From positions 19,342 through 83,341 of the forward strand of contig JAVBNX010000018.1 of assembly GCA_031551275.1 (NCBI GenBank): a stretch of 64,000 bases of DNA, written 5' to 3'. Position 1 is the first letter of the stretch; each line of letters opens with the position of its first letter. Positions 17,224-26,429 of this stretch are shown in pieces. Under the pieces are notes generated by a model. That model had not been told where the DNA came from and did not search any database. It was given only the letters and a program-made list of their open reading frames with translations. The position numbers and the translations under genes were made by a program. This DNA comes from JAVBMJ01 sp031551275 (GTDB lineage: Bacteria > Bacteroidota > Bacteroidia > Bacteroidales > Rikenellaceae).

Positions 17224-18537
17224 ATGTCTACCAAAAACCGGACCATAATCGTCACAGCCATTGCACTGTGCGTAGTTATAGCAGCCATATTAACATATTT
17301 TAAAGTATTTCGCCGGACACCCGCCGGGGAGCAGGAGGTGTGCGTGGCCGAGGAGATCGAGCTCAAGTACGGCCTGCCCTGTCGGGACTATACCATAGAA
17401 TACGGGACCGTGCAGAGCGGGCAGACGCTCTCTTCGATCCTCAACAACTACGGCATAGGCCCGGGGACGATCGATCGCGTCGCCAAAACGGTCGAGCCGG
17501 TCTTTTCGCTGCGCAACATCAAAGCCGGCAACCACTACGCCGTCTTTCTGGCCGCCGACTCCTTGTCGGCCGACTCGCTGGCAACGCTCCGGCACTTTGT
17601 CTACGAGTCCTCGCTGACCGACTACCTGGTCATCTCCCTGGAGGGGGACTCCGTGTCGGCCGTCCTGGGCCGCAAGGATGTGCAGACCGAGCGTTGCAGG
17701 GCGCGGGGGACAATCGAGTCCTCGCTCTGGAACGCGATGGTCGGACAGGGGTTGCCCCCCTCTCTCGCCATGGAGCTCTCGGAGATCTACGCCTGGAGCG
17801 TCGACTTCTTCGGGTTGCAGCAGGGCGACCAGTTCAACGTGATCTACGACCGTTTGAGCGTCGATTCGCTCATGGTGGGCGTGGGGACGATCTGGGGCGC
17901 CGAGTTCCTTCACGCCGGAAAGACCTACTACGCCATACCTTTTATGCAGGGCGAGAAGGTAACCTATTGGGATGAGAACGGAGCCTCGCTGCGCAAGACG
18001 CTGCTGAAGGCGCCCTTGCGCTTCTCGCGCATCTCGTCGAGGTTTACCGCCTCGCGGATGCACCCCGTGCTCAAGGTCCGCCGGGCCCACTACGCGGTCG
18101 ATTACGCCGCCCCCTCGGGCACGCCCGTCCACTCGGTCGCCGACGGGGTGATCCTGAGCGCAGGCTGGTCGGGCGGCGGCGGGAACACCGTCAAGATCCG
18201 CCACGCCAACAATTTGCAGTCGGCCTACCTCCACCTGAAAGGCTACGCGTCCGGCATCAAAGCCGGCAAGCGGGTCAGCCAGGGCGATCTGATCGGCTAC
18301 GTCGGCTCGACGGGGCTGTCCACCGGTCCCCACCTCGACTTCAGGCTCTGGCGGGGCAACCAGCCGATCGACCCGTTGAAGGCCCCCTCCGATCCGGTGG
18401 AGCCGATCTCCGAGCAGAACAAGGCCGCCTTCGGGGAGGTAAAATCCCGCATCCTGGGCGAGCTGGCCGATACGTTGCCCGACAGTTTGAGGATTACCTC
18501 CCTAACCATGCTGTCATGCAGCCCGACAGAAGAATAA
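17224..18537 (+). CDS. Membrane-anchored M23 (LytM-type) metallopeptidase
   Basis: 437 residues from the ATG at 17224. An N-terminal transmembrane anchor (about 8-26) leads to a periplasmic region with a LysM/OapA-like stretch (Y-G-T-V-Q-S-G-Q-T-L-S-S-I-L, about 62-75), a middle domain, and a C-terminal M23 peptidase domain. The zinc site has H289-Y-A-V-D293, and H370-L-D372 where most LytM proteins have H-x-H, so the last ligand is Asp. Such enzymes cut peptidoglycan cross-links. It is the first of four tightly packed genes (overlaps of 22 and 13 nt, then 2 nt). Confidence 0.85.
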   Translation: MSTKNRTIIVTAIALCVVIAAILTYFKVFRRTPAGEQEVCVAEEIELKYGLPCRDYTIEYGTVQSGQTLSSILNNYGIGPGTIDRVAKTVEPVFSLRNIKAGNHYAVFLAADSLSADSLATLRHFVYESSLTDYLVISLEGDSVSAVLGRKDVQTERCRARGTIESSLWNAMVGQGLPPSLAMELSEIYAWSVDFFGLQQGDQFNVIYDRLSVDSLMVGVGTIWGAEFLHAGKTYYAIPFMQGEKVTYWDENGASLRKTLLKAPLRFSRISSRFTASRMHPVLKVRRAHYAVDYAAPSGTPVHSVADGVILSAGWSGGGGNTVKIRHANNLQSAYLHLKGYASGIKAGKRVSQGDLIGYVGSTGLSTGPHLDFRLWRGNQPIDPLKAPSDPVEPISEQNKAAFGEVKSRILGELADTLPDSLRITSLTMLSCSPTEE

Positions 18538-18941
18538 CCGCTTTCATACGCCGCCACCACGTGATGACGCTGGCCACCGGCTCGGGCGACCGTCCCTGGT
18601 GCTCGAATGCGTTCTATGCCTATATGGAGGCCCAAAACGCCTTTGTGATCACAGCCAACCCCAACACCCGGCACGGGGCCGAGATGGAGGCCAACCCCAT
18701 GGTCGCCGGCTCGATCGTGCTCGAAAGCCGGATCGTCGGCAACCTGCAGGGCGTCCAGTTCGAAGCCCTCGTCTATCCCGCCCCCGAACACCCCTTGAAA
18801 GAGGAGGCCCGCGCGGCCTACCTCAAACGATTCCCATACGCGGTATTCGCCGACCTCGACCTGTGGATCGTTGCGCCCACTCACTTGAAGCTCACGGACA
18901 ATAGGCTGGGCTTCGGCAAGAAATTAATATGGAAAGAGTAG
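18516..18941 (+). CDS. UPF0306 family protein (YhbP-like flavin/PNPOx fold)
   Basis: 141 residues. Closely patterned on E. coli YhbP: R-H-H-V-M-T-L-A near the N-terminus, W-C-S-N-A-F-Y, T-R-H-G-A-E-M, G-V-Q-F-E-A, R-F-P-Y-A and the hallmark end T-D-N-R-L-G-F-G-K-K-L-I-W. The fold is the split beta-barrel of pyridoxamine-phosphate oxidase-like proteins; the cellular role is not known. It overlaps the M23 gene by 22 nt and ispD by 13 nt, implying translational coupling. Confidence 0.85.
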   Translation: MQPDRRITAFIRRHHVMTLATGSGDRPWCSNAFYAYMEAQNAFVITANPNTRHGAEMEANPMVAGSIVLESRIVGNLQGVQFEALVYPAPEHPLKEEARAAYLKRFPYAVFADLDLWIVAPTHLKLTDNRLGFGKKLIWKE

Positions 18942-19600
18942 AGATCGTCATAGTCGCCGCCGGAAAGGGGGCGCGCTTCGGTCAGGAGCTGCCCAAGCAG
19001 TTCCAACTGCTGGACGGCATCCCCATCCTGGCCCGCTCCATCGACGCCATGCACCGGGCCCTGCCCGACGCCGGGATCACGGTCGCCCTCTCCCCCGAGG
19101 GCAAGACGGTGTGGAACGAGCTGTGCGCCCGGTACGACGTGCCCGCGCACAGGCGCTGCAACGGAGGCCCGACCCGGTTCCACACCGTGCAGAACGCGCT
19201 GGAAGCGTTGCCCGATTGCGACATCATCCTGGTGCACGACGCAGCCCGGCCTTTAGTGACCCAAAGGGTGGTCGACGAGGTAATGGCCATCGTCCGCCGC
19301 GGCCGCGCCTCGGTCCCGGTCATCCCCTGCGTCAATTCGCTGCGCTTTATCGTGGGCAACGAGTCCGTGCCGATGGACCGCGTCAACATCCGCATGGTCC
19401 AAACCCCCCAGGCCTTCCCCGCCGTCCAACTCCGGGAGGCCTACAAGCAACTCTACCACTCCACCTTTACCGACGACGCCACGGTGGTCGAGAACATCGG
19501 CTTCAAGGTCTCGGTCTGCCAGGGCGACGACGACAACATCAAGATTACCTGCCCGATGGACCTCCGCCTGGCCGAATACATCCTCGAGCAGCGCAAGTAG
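18929..19600 (+). CDS. ispD: 2-C-methyl-D-erythritol 4-phosphate cytidylyltransferase
   Basis: 223 residues, cytosolic. It joins MEP to CTP, giving CDP-ME in the non-mevalonate isoprenoid pathway. The nucleotide loop V-A-A-G-K-G-A-R-F-G with following L-P-K-Q-F, the V-H-D-A-A-R-P-L catalytic segment, P-V-I-P-C-V-N-S-L and the late T-D-D-A and G-D-D-D-N-I-K-I-T blocks are all in IspD order and spacing. Length is normal for the family. Overlaps the UPF0306 gene by 13 nt. Confidence 0.95.
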   Translation: MERVEIVIVAAGKGARFGQELPKQFQLLDGIPILARSIDAMHRALPDAGITVALSPEGKTVWNELCARYDVPAHRRCNGGPTRFHTVQNALEALPDCDIILVHDAARPLVTQRVVDEVMAIVRRGRASVPVIPCVNSLRFIVGNESVPMDRVNIRMVQTPQAFPAVQLREAYKQLYHSTFTDDATVVENIGFKVSVCQGDDDNIKITCPMDLRLAEYILEQRK

Positions 19601-19602
19601 CC

Positions 19603-20139
19603 ATGAACAGCGAGTACAAATACGTGGCCGACCGCCGCAGCAGACTGATTACCCTGGGGGTCGGGCTGGCCGTCCTGGCCGGGCTCGGGCTCTTCACGAT
19701 CCTGGGCGACGGCAGCTACCTGCCCGCCTCGATCATGGCCACACTGCTGGGCATTACCTTATTATATGTGTTGTCCATCCCGGTCAAGATGCGCATCACG
19801 GATACCCACCTGGAGATCCTCTGCATTCTGGAGATGACCCGGATCCACGTCGGGGACATCAAGCGCGTGGAGGCGCTCGAACCCGCCCGCATGAGGGCCA
19901 CCATCCCCATCCTGGGCAGCTACGGATTTTTCGGCTACTACGGCTATTACCTCAATTTGAAGAGCTGGGAGATGGTCAAGGTCTACGCTTCCAGGTGGAG
20001 CAACTTCGTGGAGATCGAGGACATCTACGAGCAGAAATACATCGTCAGCGCGGACGATCCCGCCCAATTCATCGAGAGCCTGAACAAAGCCATCCGCCGC
20101 CACACCGAGCAGCTCTACGACGGGATGGAGAACCGGTAG
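19603..20139 (+). CDS. PH-domain membrane protein
   Basis: 178 residues from the ATG two bases after the ispD stop; the same frame is open further upstream but only inside ispD. Two adjacent membrane segments (about 17-34 and 38-58) lead to a cytosolic beta-rich domain: M-R-I-T-D-T-H-L-E-I, I-H-V-G-D-I-K-R-V, an aromatic glycine-rich patch F-F-G-Y-Y-G-Y-Y, and Y-I-V-S-A-D-D-P-A-Q-F at the end. This is the pattern of bacterial PH-domain (bPH) proteins. Role unknown. Convergent with tsaD, with only 3 nt between the two stop codons and no terminator visible. Confidence 0.7.
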   Translation: MNSEYKYVADRRSRLITLGVGLAVLAGLGLFTILGDGSYLPASIMATLLGITLLYVLSIPVKMRITDTHLEILCILEMTRIHVGDIKRVEALEPARMRATIPILGSYGFFGYYGYYLNLKSWEMVKVYASRWSNFVEIEDIYEQKYIVSADDPAQFIESLNKAIRRHTEQLYDGMENR

Positions 20140-20142
20140 GGA

Positions 20143-21180
20143 TCAGGCGCGGGTGTAGGGCGCAACGTCCATCGCGCAGGGCTCGGCCCCGTCCAGCATA
20201 CTGAAATACCCCGCAGCCGCGATCATGGCCGCGTTGTCGGTCGTGAATTTAAATTCGGGTAGGTAAGCCTTCCAACCCCTGCGCCGGCACGCCTCTTCGA
20301 CCGCATTCCTCAGCCCCGAGTTGGCCGAGACGCCTCCGGCGATGGCGATCTCTTTGATATTTAAATCCTTCGCCGCCCGGATCAGGTTCTTCATCAAAAT
20401 CTCGATGATGGTGTGCTGCAACGAGGCGCACAGATCGGCGGTATTTTGCTCGATAAAGGCCGGGTCGAGGGCCAGTCGGTCCCTCAGAAAATAGAGGAAA
20501 GAGGTCTTCAGCCCGCTGAAGCTGTAATCGTAGCCGCCGACCACGGGCCTTGCGAAGCGGAACCGCAACGGATCGCCCTGCCTGGCGTAACGGTCGATGA
20601 CCGGGCCTCCGGGGTAGGGCAGCCCCATTACCTTGGCGCACTTGTCGAAGGCCTCGCCCGCAGCGTCGTCGATGGTCGTGCCGATGATCGTCATCCGGGT
20701 ATAATCCTCCACCAGAATGATCTGCGTATGCCCGCCCGAGACCAGCAGCGTCAGAAACGGGAACGAGGGGTGGGGCGTCTCTTTGTCCGGCACGTCGATA
20801 AAGTGGGAGAGGATGTGGCCGTTGAGGTGGTTGACCTCGAACATGGGGATGTTGCGCGCGATGGCCAGCCCTTTGGCGAAGGATAGCCCCACCAGCAGCG
20901 AACCCATCAGCCCGGGTCCCCGCGTGAAGGCGATCATATCGATCCCTTCGGGGGTAAGGCCCGCCTGTTTGAGGGCCGTGTCGATTACCGGGATGATGTT
21001 TTGCTGGTGCGCGCGCGAGGCCAGCTCGGGGATCACGCCCCCGTATTTTTGGTGGACGTCCTGGCTGGCGATCACGTTGGAGAGCAACTCCGTGCCCCGC
21101 AAAACGGCCGCCGAGGTGTCGTCGCACGACGATTCGATGCCCAGGGTAACGATCTGATCCTTGTTTTTGAGGAATTCCAC
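20143..21180 (-). CDS. tsaD: tRNA N6-adenosine threonylcarbamoyltransferase
   Basis: 345 residues. With TsaB and TsaE it transfers threonylcarbamoyl from TC-AMP to A37 of ANN-decoding tRNAs. Seen: L-G-I-E-S-S-C-D-D-T-S-A at the start, the metal-binding H-L-N-G-H-I (two His), L-V-S-G-G-H-T-Q, D-D-A-A-G-E-A-F-D-K, G-G-V-S-A-N-S-G-L and the closing F-K-F-T-T-D-N-A-A-M-I. The likely start is GTG at 21180; no in-frame ATG precedes the conserved L-G-I-E-S-S strand. The divergent tamB promoter lies over its first codons and leader. Confidence 0.95.
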   Translation of the reverse strand: MEFLKNKDQIVTLGIESSCDDTSAAVLRGTELLSNVIASQDVHQKYGGVIPELASRAHQQNIIPVIDTALKQAGLTPEGIDMIAFTRGPGLMGSLLVGLSFAKGLAIARNIPMFEVNHLNGHILSHFIDVPDKETPHPSFPFLTLLVSGGHTQIILVEDYTRMTIIGTTIDDAAGEAFDKCAKVMGLPYPGGPVIDRYARQGDPLRFRFARPVVGGYDYSFSGLKTSFLYFLRDRLALDPAFIEQNTADLCASLQHTIIEILMKNLIRAAKDLNIKEIAIAGGVSANSGLRNAVEEACRRRGWKAYLPEFKFTTDNAAMIAAAGYFSMLDGAEPCAMDVAPYTRA

Positions 21181-21197
21181 GATTTTGATTAGCTTTG
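21166..21197 (+). promoter_or_regulatory. Consensus promoter for tamB
   Basis: TTTG at 21166-21169, a 20-nt spacer, then TAGCTTTG at 21190-21197: an exact match to TTTG-N19-21-TAnnTTTG. Predicted start about 21203, some 10 nt before the GTG of tamB. The -33 box lies inside the first codons of tsaD on the other strand. Confidence 0.75.
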
Positions 21198-21212
21198 TAG
21201 GTTAAATAAACC

Positions 21213-24200
21213 GTGCGCAAAGTTATAAAAATATCGGTAAAAGTGGTGCTGGGCGTCGTCCTGGTATCCGTACTATTGCCCGTGGTCCTGGGGGGGGCTC
21301 TGCTGATCCCGTGGGTCCAGAACCTGGCCGTGGACGCCGCCGCGCGGTGGGCCTCCAAGAAGTTGGAGACCAAAGTCGAGGTCGGGCACATCCGCATCCA
21401 TCCCCGGGGCACGGTTACCCTTTCGGGCTTCTACGTCGAGGATTTCCGCGGCGACACGCTGTTGTACGCCCCGAAGCTCGACGCCGCACTCGCCCCCATG
21501 GGGATCGGCGGCGGCGGTATCCGCTTCCGGGAGATCGGCCTGGACAGCGCGAAACTCTACCTGTTCAGCCCCGATGAGGGGGAGATGAATATGGTCCGGA
21601 TCATTAGGCGTATCAGCGGGAAGAAAGAGAAGAAGGACAAACCGTTTGCCATTGCCGCCAAAAAGGTCGACATATCCCGGATGACCTTCCGTATGCAGAA
21701 GCAGACGATCAGGGAGCGCGCGGGCTTCAACGCCGAGGACATCGAGTTTACAGATATAGACCTCGATGTGGAGGATTTCGGGGTGGTGGGAGACAGTATT
21801 TTCATGCAGATCAAGGGTGTAACGGCCAAAGAGAAAGGCGGTTTGGACGTGCAATCCTTCCGCGCGCGCCACTTCTCGATCGCGAGCCGCTCGATGCGTT
21901 TCAACTCCGTGGAGTTTACCTCGCCCGGTACGGCGGTCTCTCTGCCCCGGCTGGACTTTCTGTACGAGTCGTGGAAGAGCTACGCCGAATTCCTGACCGA
22001 CGTGAGGATGGAGGCCGAGAGCGACCTCTCGAAGGTCGATTTCTCCACGATCGCCCTTTTCGCCCCCGCCATGCAGGGCAATAAGCTGGTCGTCGACCGC
22101 TTCACCGGCTCCGTGCAGGGCCCCGTGGCCGCCCTCTCGGGCCAGATCGCGGAGTGCGTCGCGGGGGAGACCAGCCTGAAAGGCTCTTTCACGAGCCGGG
22201 GCCTTCCCGACATCGCCCGGACCCGTTTCCACATCGATATCGCGCAGTTGCAGACCACGGCCCAAGACGCGAAACGCATCGCCGGGGAGTTTACCCGGGG
22301 CAAGGCCGCGGAGTGGAACCTGCCCGATCCGGGGCCTCTGGCTTTGACGGGTATGTTCGACGGTACATTGGCCGACTTCTCGTCCGAGCTGTTGGCCGCC
22401 TCCCCGCGCGGGGACCTCGACGCGCAGGTGGCTTCCCGGATGGAGAACGGTTCGCGGATCCTCTCGGGGCGCGCTACCGCCACGGATCTCGATCTGAGGA
22501 TGCTCTTCGACAACCCCAGGATGGGCCGCGCCACCCTGTCCGCCTCGGGCGAGGCCGCTTTGAGCCAGGGCAGGTTCGCCGCCAAAGGCAAGGCCGAGGT
22601 CGCCCGCCTGCGCTACAACAACTACACCTACCACAGCCTGATCGCCGCGGGAACCTACGCCGAAGGGCGTTTCAAGGGCGATGTCAGCTCCTCGGACCCC
22701 AACCTCGACTTCGACGGCTACGCCGAGCTGGAGCTGGGCGCGGCCACGCCCGATTACCTGTTGGACCTGCGGCTTCACAACGCCGACCTGGCCAAACTGC
22801 ACCTCAACAAGCGCGACTCGATCTCGCTCTTGTCCTGCCGGTTGCACGGCCATGCCTCGGGGCATGACCTGAACGATCTGAACGGGGAGATCTTTATCGA
22901 CGACCTGCTATACGTCAACCCGGTCGATTCGGTCAGGGCGGGCGAGATCCGGTTCGACGCGGTAAACAACGAGCAGATCAAGTCGCTGGTCATGGACGCC
23001 CCCTTCGCCCGGGCTGAGTACCACAGCACGGCGGATTACAGCTACATGAGCGAATTTTTTAGGCGCACCGTCGCCTCCTACCTGCCCGCTTTGCAGAATG
23101 GCGGCAGGAAGGCTCAGCGCGCCGCGCCCCTGCCGCAGAACGCCCCCGACAGCTATACGCTCTTGAAAGTCAACGTACTGGAGGCCAACAACGTGGCAGG
23201 TATCTTTATGCCGGGTTTGGAGGTGGCCAGAAACAGCAATTTAACCCTGCTGTTCAACCCGAGATCCGACAAATTTTCGGTCTCCCTGCAATCCGACTAC
23301 CTCGAGCAGGGCCCCTTCCTCGCCTCGGGCATCCAGTTGGACAGCCGCAACGAGGGCGACTCGATCTCGTTGTACCTTCGCACGGACGACCTCTACGCGA
23401 TGGGGATGCACACGCCGGAATTCTCGCTGCTGGGCGGATTGAAATACAACCGGATCGACCTGGGGGCGAGGTTCCGCAACACGCCCACGTCCAGCCCCTC
23501 GCTGATCTCGGTCGGGGCGGAGTTCGAGCGCGACACGGTCACGGGCGCGCCCCGGGCGCGTATCCGGGTGGCCCCCTCGACGGTCTACACCGGGGAGCGG
23601 AGCTGGCGCATACTCTCCCGCGAGATCGTTTGCGATACCTCGCGGGTGGAGGTCCAGAGTTTCCGGGTGATCTCCCAGGGCCAGGAGCTCTCCGTAAACG
23701 GGGTCGCCTCGCGCAGCAAGGCCGACACGCTGCACATCAAGCTCAACCACTTCGATATCTCCCCCTTCGGGCGCTTTACCGAGCGGATGGGCTACACGCT
23801 CAACGGCTACACGGGGGGCTACGCGGATATCGTTTCGCTCTTCGGGGGCGCGTCGTTGTACGCGGAGGTCAACCTCGACGAGGTGGCGGTCAATCAGGTC
23901 AAGGCCCCGCCCATGCTCTTCCGCAGCACGTGGGACTTCGCCAACGAGCGCGCGCGGATGACCCTGACGGGTCGTGAGCGGGGCGACACGATCATCCGGG
24001 GCTACTACCGCCCCGCCGAGCGGAGGCTGCTGGCCTACGCAACCCTGAAAAACATCGACCTCGCGTTGCTGGACCCCCTGCTGGAGGATGTGACCGGCCG
24101 GACCACGGGGCGCGCCGACGCCGACCTGACCGCACGGGGCAGCTTCTCCAACCTCGACGTGGACGGCACGATCCAGGTAAGGGACCTGCTCACGAGGGTT

Positions 24201-25736
24201 GACTTCACGGGGGTCGACTACACCGTGCCCCGGGCGACGGTCAACGTGGCCTCGGGAGTGCTGAAACTCCCGCCCACGGCCTTCCAGGACAAGAACGGCA
24301 ACAAGGGCACGCTGGAGATGAACCTCAATTTGCAGCGCCTCAAAAACATAACCTACTCGGTAACCGCCCGCCCGCAGAATATGCTGGTGCTCAACACCAC
24401 CCAACGCGACAACGACCTGTTCTACGGGGAAGTCTACGGCTCGGGTACGATGAACATCGAGGGCAACAAGCGGGGGGTCAGTATGAAAATCAACGCCACC
24501 ACGGGCGAGAACTCGCGCTTTTTCATGCCTTTGACGGGCAAGAGCGACATCTCGGAGGCGGACTTCATTACCTTCCGGGTCCCCGAGGTAAAGGTCGACC
24601 CCGACGACGAGGTCCTGCGCCGCAAGCTCGCCTTCGAACGCAAGGCCCGGCGGGTGGAGAGCGGGCAGGGGGTGGCGATGGATATTGCTATGGCTTTGAA
24701 CGTCAGGCCCAACACCGACTTCCAACTGGTCATCGATCCCAAGGTGGGGGACATCATCCGGGGGAGGGGCAACGGCACGATCAATCTGCACCTCAACCCG
24801 AGGAACGGCGAGCTGAGCATGTACGGCGACTACCAGATTACCGAGGGGAACTACCTTTTTACCTTGCAGAACATCATCAACAAACGCTTCGTGATCGAGC
24901 CGGGCAGCGTGATCCGGTGGATGGGCGAGGCGACCGACCCGATGTTGGATATCGAGGCCGTCTACAACGTGAAGACCTCGCTCACGCCTTTGGCCCCGCA
25001 GCTCTCGCAGAGTTCGCGCCGCAGCGCGACGGTCGAGTGCGTCATCAATCTGGAAGACAGGCTCTCCCACCCGGCGATCACCTTCGACGTGAGGGTCCCC
25101 GGCGCCGATCCCGAGACGCAGAGCATCGTGGCCAACGCGCTGAACACCCAGGAGATGAAGGCCACCCAATTCTTCTGGCTGCTGGCCGCCAACAGTTTTT
25201 ACATGGAGACCTCCTCTTCGATGTCGGGCATGGCCGCGACGGGGGCTTCGGCCACGGGGCTGGAATTTTTATCCAACCAATTGAGCAACTGGATGTCGTC
25301 GGATAAATACAGTTTCGATTTGCGCTACCGCCCCAAGAGCGAGTTGACCCCCGACGAGATCGACTTTTACTTCTCGAGCGAACTGATCCGCAACCGCTTG
25401 ATCATCGAGGTGGAGGGCAACTACGACCTGGGCGACGACCCCTCCAAGGTCTCCTCCCACGCGGTCAACTCCATTCCCGGCGACTTTACCGCTACCTGGC
25501 TGATCGACCGCCAGGGCAACCTGCGCGCCAAGGGTTTTACCCGCACCATCGAGAGCTTCGACGAAAACCAGGGATTGCGGGAAAGCGGCGTGGGCTTGTA
25601 TTATAAAGAGGATTTTAATACCTTTGGCGACATTATTACCAACTTTAAAGAGCGATTCAAAAGCAAGAAACGCAAGGCCGCAGAGGCCGCGGTCCGGCAG
25701 GCCGAGAGTGAGAAACCGGAAAAATCAGAAAAATAA
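21213..25736 (+). CDS. tamB: TamB/DUF490 translocation and assembly module protein
   Basis: 1507 residues. An N-terminal membrane anchor (about 5-30, L-G-V-V-L-V-S-V-L-L-P-V-V-L-G) is followed by a very long beta-rich periplasmic region of the AsmA/TamB type and the conserved C-terminal DUF490 domain (about 1050-1460; Y-G-D-Y-Q-I-T-E-G-N-Y-L-F and I-E-A-V-Y-N-V-K-T-S-L). The end is lysine/glutamate rich. TamB-like proteins bridge the periplasm and are linked to barrel insertion or phospholipid transport. Start is GTG at 21213, next to a perfect promoter. exbB follows 12 nt later, so tamB and the Ton motor genes may be co-transcribed. Confidence 0.9.
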   Translation: MRKVIKISVKVVLGVVLVSVLLPVVLGGALLIPWVQNLAVDAAARWASKKLETKVEVGHIRIHPRGTVTLSGFYVEDFRGDTLLYAPKLDAALAPMGIGGGGIRFREIGLDSAKLYLFSPDEGEMNMVRIIRRISGKKEKKDKPFAIAAKKVDISRMTFRMQKQTIRERAGFNAEDIEFTDIDLDVEDFGVVGDSIFMQIKGVTAKEKGGLDVQSFRARHFSIASRSMRFNSVEFTSPGTAVSLPRLDFLYESWKSYAEFLTDVRMEAESDLSKVDFSTIALFAPAMQGNKLVVDRFTGSVQGPVAALSGQIAECVAGETSLKGSFTSRGLPDIARTRFHIDIAQLQTTAQDAKRIAGEFTRGKAAEWNLPDPGPLALTGMFDGTLADFSSELLAASPRGDLDAQVASRMENGSRILSGRATATDLDLRMLFDNPRMGRATLSASGEAALSQGRFAAKGKAEVARLRYNNYTYHSLIAAGTYAEGRFKGDVSSSDPNLDFDGYAELELGAATPDYLLDLRLHNADLAKLHLNKRDSISLLSCRLHGHASGHDLNDLNGEIFIDDLLYVNPVDSVRAGEIRFDAVNNEQIKSLVMDAPFARAEYHSTADYSYMSEFFRRTVASYLPALQNGGRKAQRAAPLPQNAPDSYTLLKVNVLEANNVAGIFMPGLEVARNSNLTLLFNPRSDKFSVSLQSDYLEQGPFLASGIQLDSRNEGDSISLYLRTDDLYAMGMHTPEFSLLGGLKYNRIDLGARFRNTPTSSPSLISVGAEFERDTVTGAPRARIRVAPSTVYTGERSWRILSREIVCDTSRVEVQSFRVISQGQELSVNGVASRSKADTLHIKLNHFDISPFGRFTERMGYTLNGYTGGYADIVSLFGGASLYAEVNLDEVAVNQVKAPPMLFRSTWDFANERARMTLTGRERGDTIIRGYYRPAERRLLAYATLKNIDLALLDPLLEDVTGRTTGRADADLTARGSFSNLDVDGTIQVRDLLTRVDFTGVDYTVPRATVNVASGVLKLPPTAFQDKNGNKGTLEMNLNLQRLKNITYSVTARPQNMLVLNTTQRDNDLFYGEVYGSGTMNIEGNKRGVSMKINATTGENSRFFMPLTGKSDISEADFITFRVPEVKVDPDDEVLRRKLAFERKARRVESGQGVAMDIAMALNVRPNTDFQLVIDPKVGDIIRGRGNGTINLHLNPRNGELSMYGDYQITEGNYLFTLQNIINKRFVIEPGSVIRWMGEATDPMLDIEAVYNVKTSLTPLAPQLSQSSRRSATVECVINLEDRLSHPAITFDVRVPGADPETQSIVANALNTQEMKATQFFWLLAANSFYMETSSSMSGMAATGASATGLEFLSNQLSNWMSSDKYSFDLRYRPKSELTPDEIDFYFSSELIRNRLIIEVEGNYDLGDDPSKVSSHAVNSIPGDFTATWLIDRQGNLRAKGFTRTIESFDENQGLRESGVGLYYKEDFNTFGDIITNFKERFKSKKRKAAEAAVRQAESEKPEKSEK

Positions 25737-25748
25737 TACGTTAAGAAA

Positions 25749-26423
25749 ATGAGCATGCTTCTTCAGGCAATCGAGACGGGGGCTGAGGCGCCCGAAAAAG
25801 TAATGGGTTTAGGCGAACTGGTCGTAGCGGGCGGATGGTTGATGATCCCTTTGATCCTGCTGGCCGGAGCCACGGTCTGGATCTTTGTGGAGCGCTACCT
25901 GGCCATCCGCCGCGCCTCTGTGGTCGACATGAACTTTATGAACCGCATCCGGGACTACATCTCCGAGGGCAGGGTGGAAGCCGCCCTGGACCTGTGCCGG
26001 AGCACCGACACGCCCATCTCGCGCATGATAACCAAGGGGATCGAGCGGATCGGCAGGCCCATGACCGACGTGCAGCACGCCATCGAGAACGTGGCCAACC
26101 TGGAGGTCTCCCGCCTGGAGAGCGGCCTTCCCTTTCTGGCGACCATCGCCGGGGGCGCGCCCATGATCGGCTTTTTGGGTACGGTCGTGGGGATGGTCCA
26201 GGCCTTTATGGACCTCTCGCTGGCTGAGGGCGGGATCAACATGGCGCTGCTCTCCAAGGGGATGTACGTGGCCATGATCACCACCGTAGGCGGTCTTCTG
26301 GTGGGTATCCCCGCCTACTTCGGTTACAACTACCTGGTGGCGCGGATCGAAAAGCTGGTCTTCCAGATGGAGGCCAACTCGATCGCCTTTATGGATATCC
26401 TGAACCAACCCGCACAAAAGTAG
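25749..26423 (+). CDS. exbB: MotA/TolQ/ExbB proton-channel protein
   Basis: 224 residues with three membrane segments (about 29-49, 127-147, 173-193). Family marks: the first helix before E-R-Y-L-A-I, the cytosolic loop ending I-E-N-V-A-N-L-E, then F-L-A-T-I-A-G-G-A-P-M-I-G-F-L-G-T-V-x-G-M and a final helix with A-M-I-T-T-V-G-G-L-L-V-G-I-P. It is the stator channel that feeds proton-motive force to TonB. Followed 6 nt later by exbD. Confidence 0.9.
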   Translation: MSMLLQAIETGAEAPEKVMGLGELVVAGGWLMIPLILLAGATVWIFVERYLAIRRASVVDMNFMNRIRDYISEGRVEAALDLCRSTDTPISRMITKGIERIGRPMTDVQHAIENVANLEVSRLESGLPFLATIAGGAPMIGFLGTVVGMVQAFMDLSLAEGGINMALLSKGMYVAMITTVGGLLVGIPAYFGYNYLVARIEKLVFQMEANSIAFMDILNQPAQK

Positions 26424-26429
26424 ACGGCT

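Noticed and set aside
19111..19602. Upstream extension of the PH-domain protein
   Set aside because: This part lies wholly within ispD and has arginine/proline-rich shadow composition; the ATG at 19603 is two bases after the ispD stop.
23241..25169. Long minus-strand frames opposite tamB, and likewise opposite the lyases (1491-3023, 2743-4434)
   Set aside because: No family motifs, arginine/valine/glycine-rich shadow composition, and they overlap well-supported genes.
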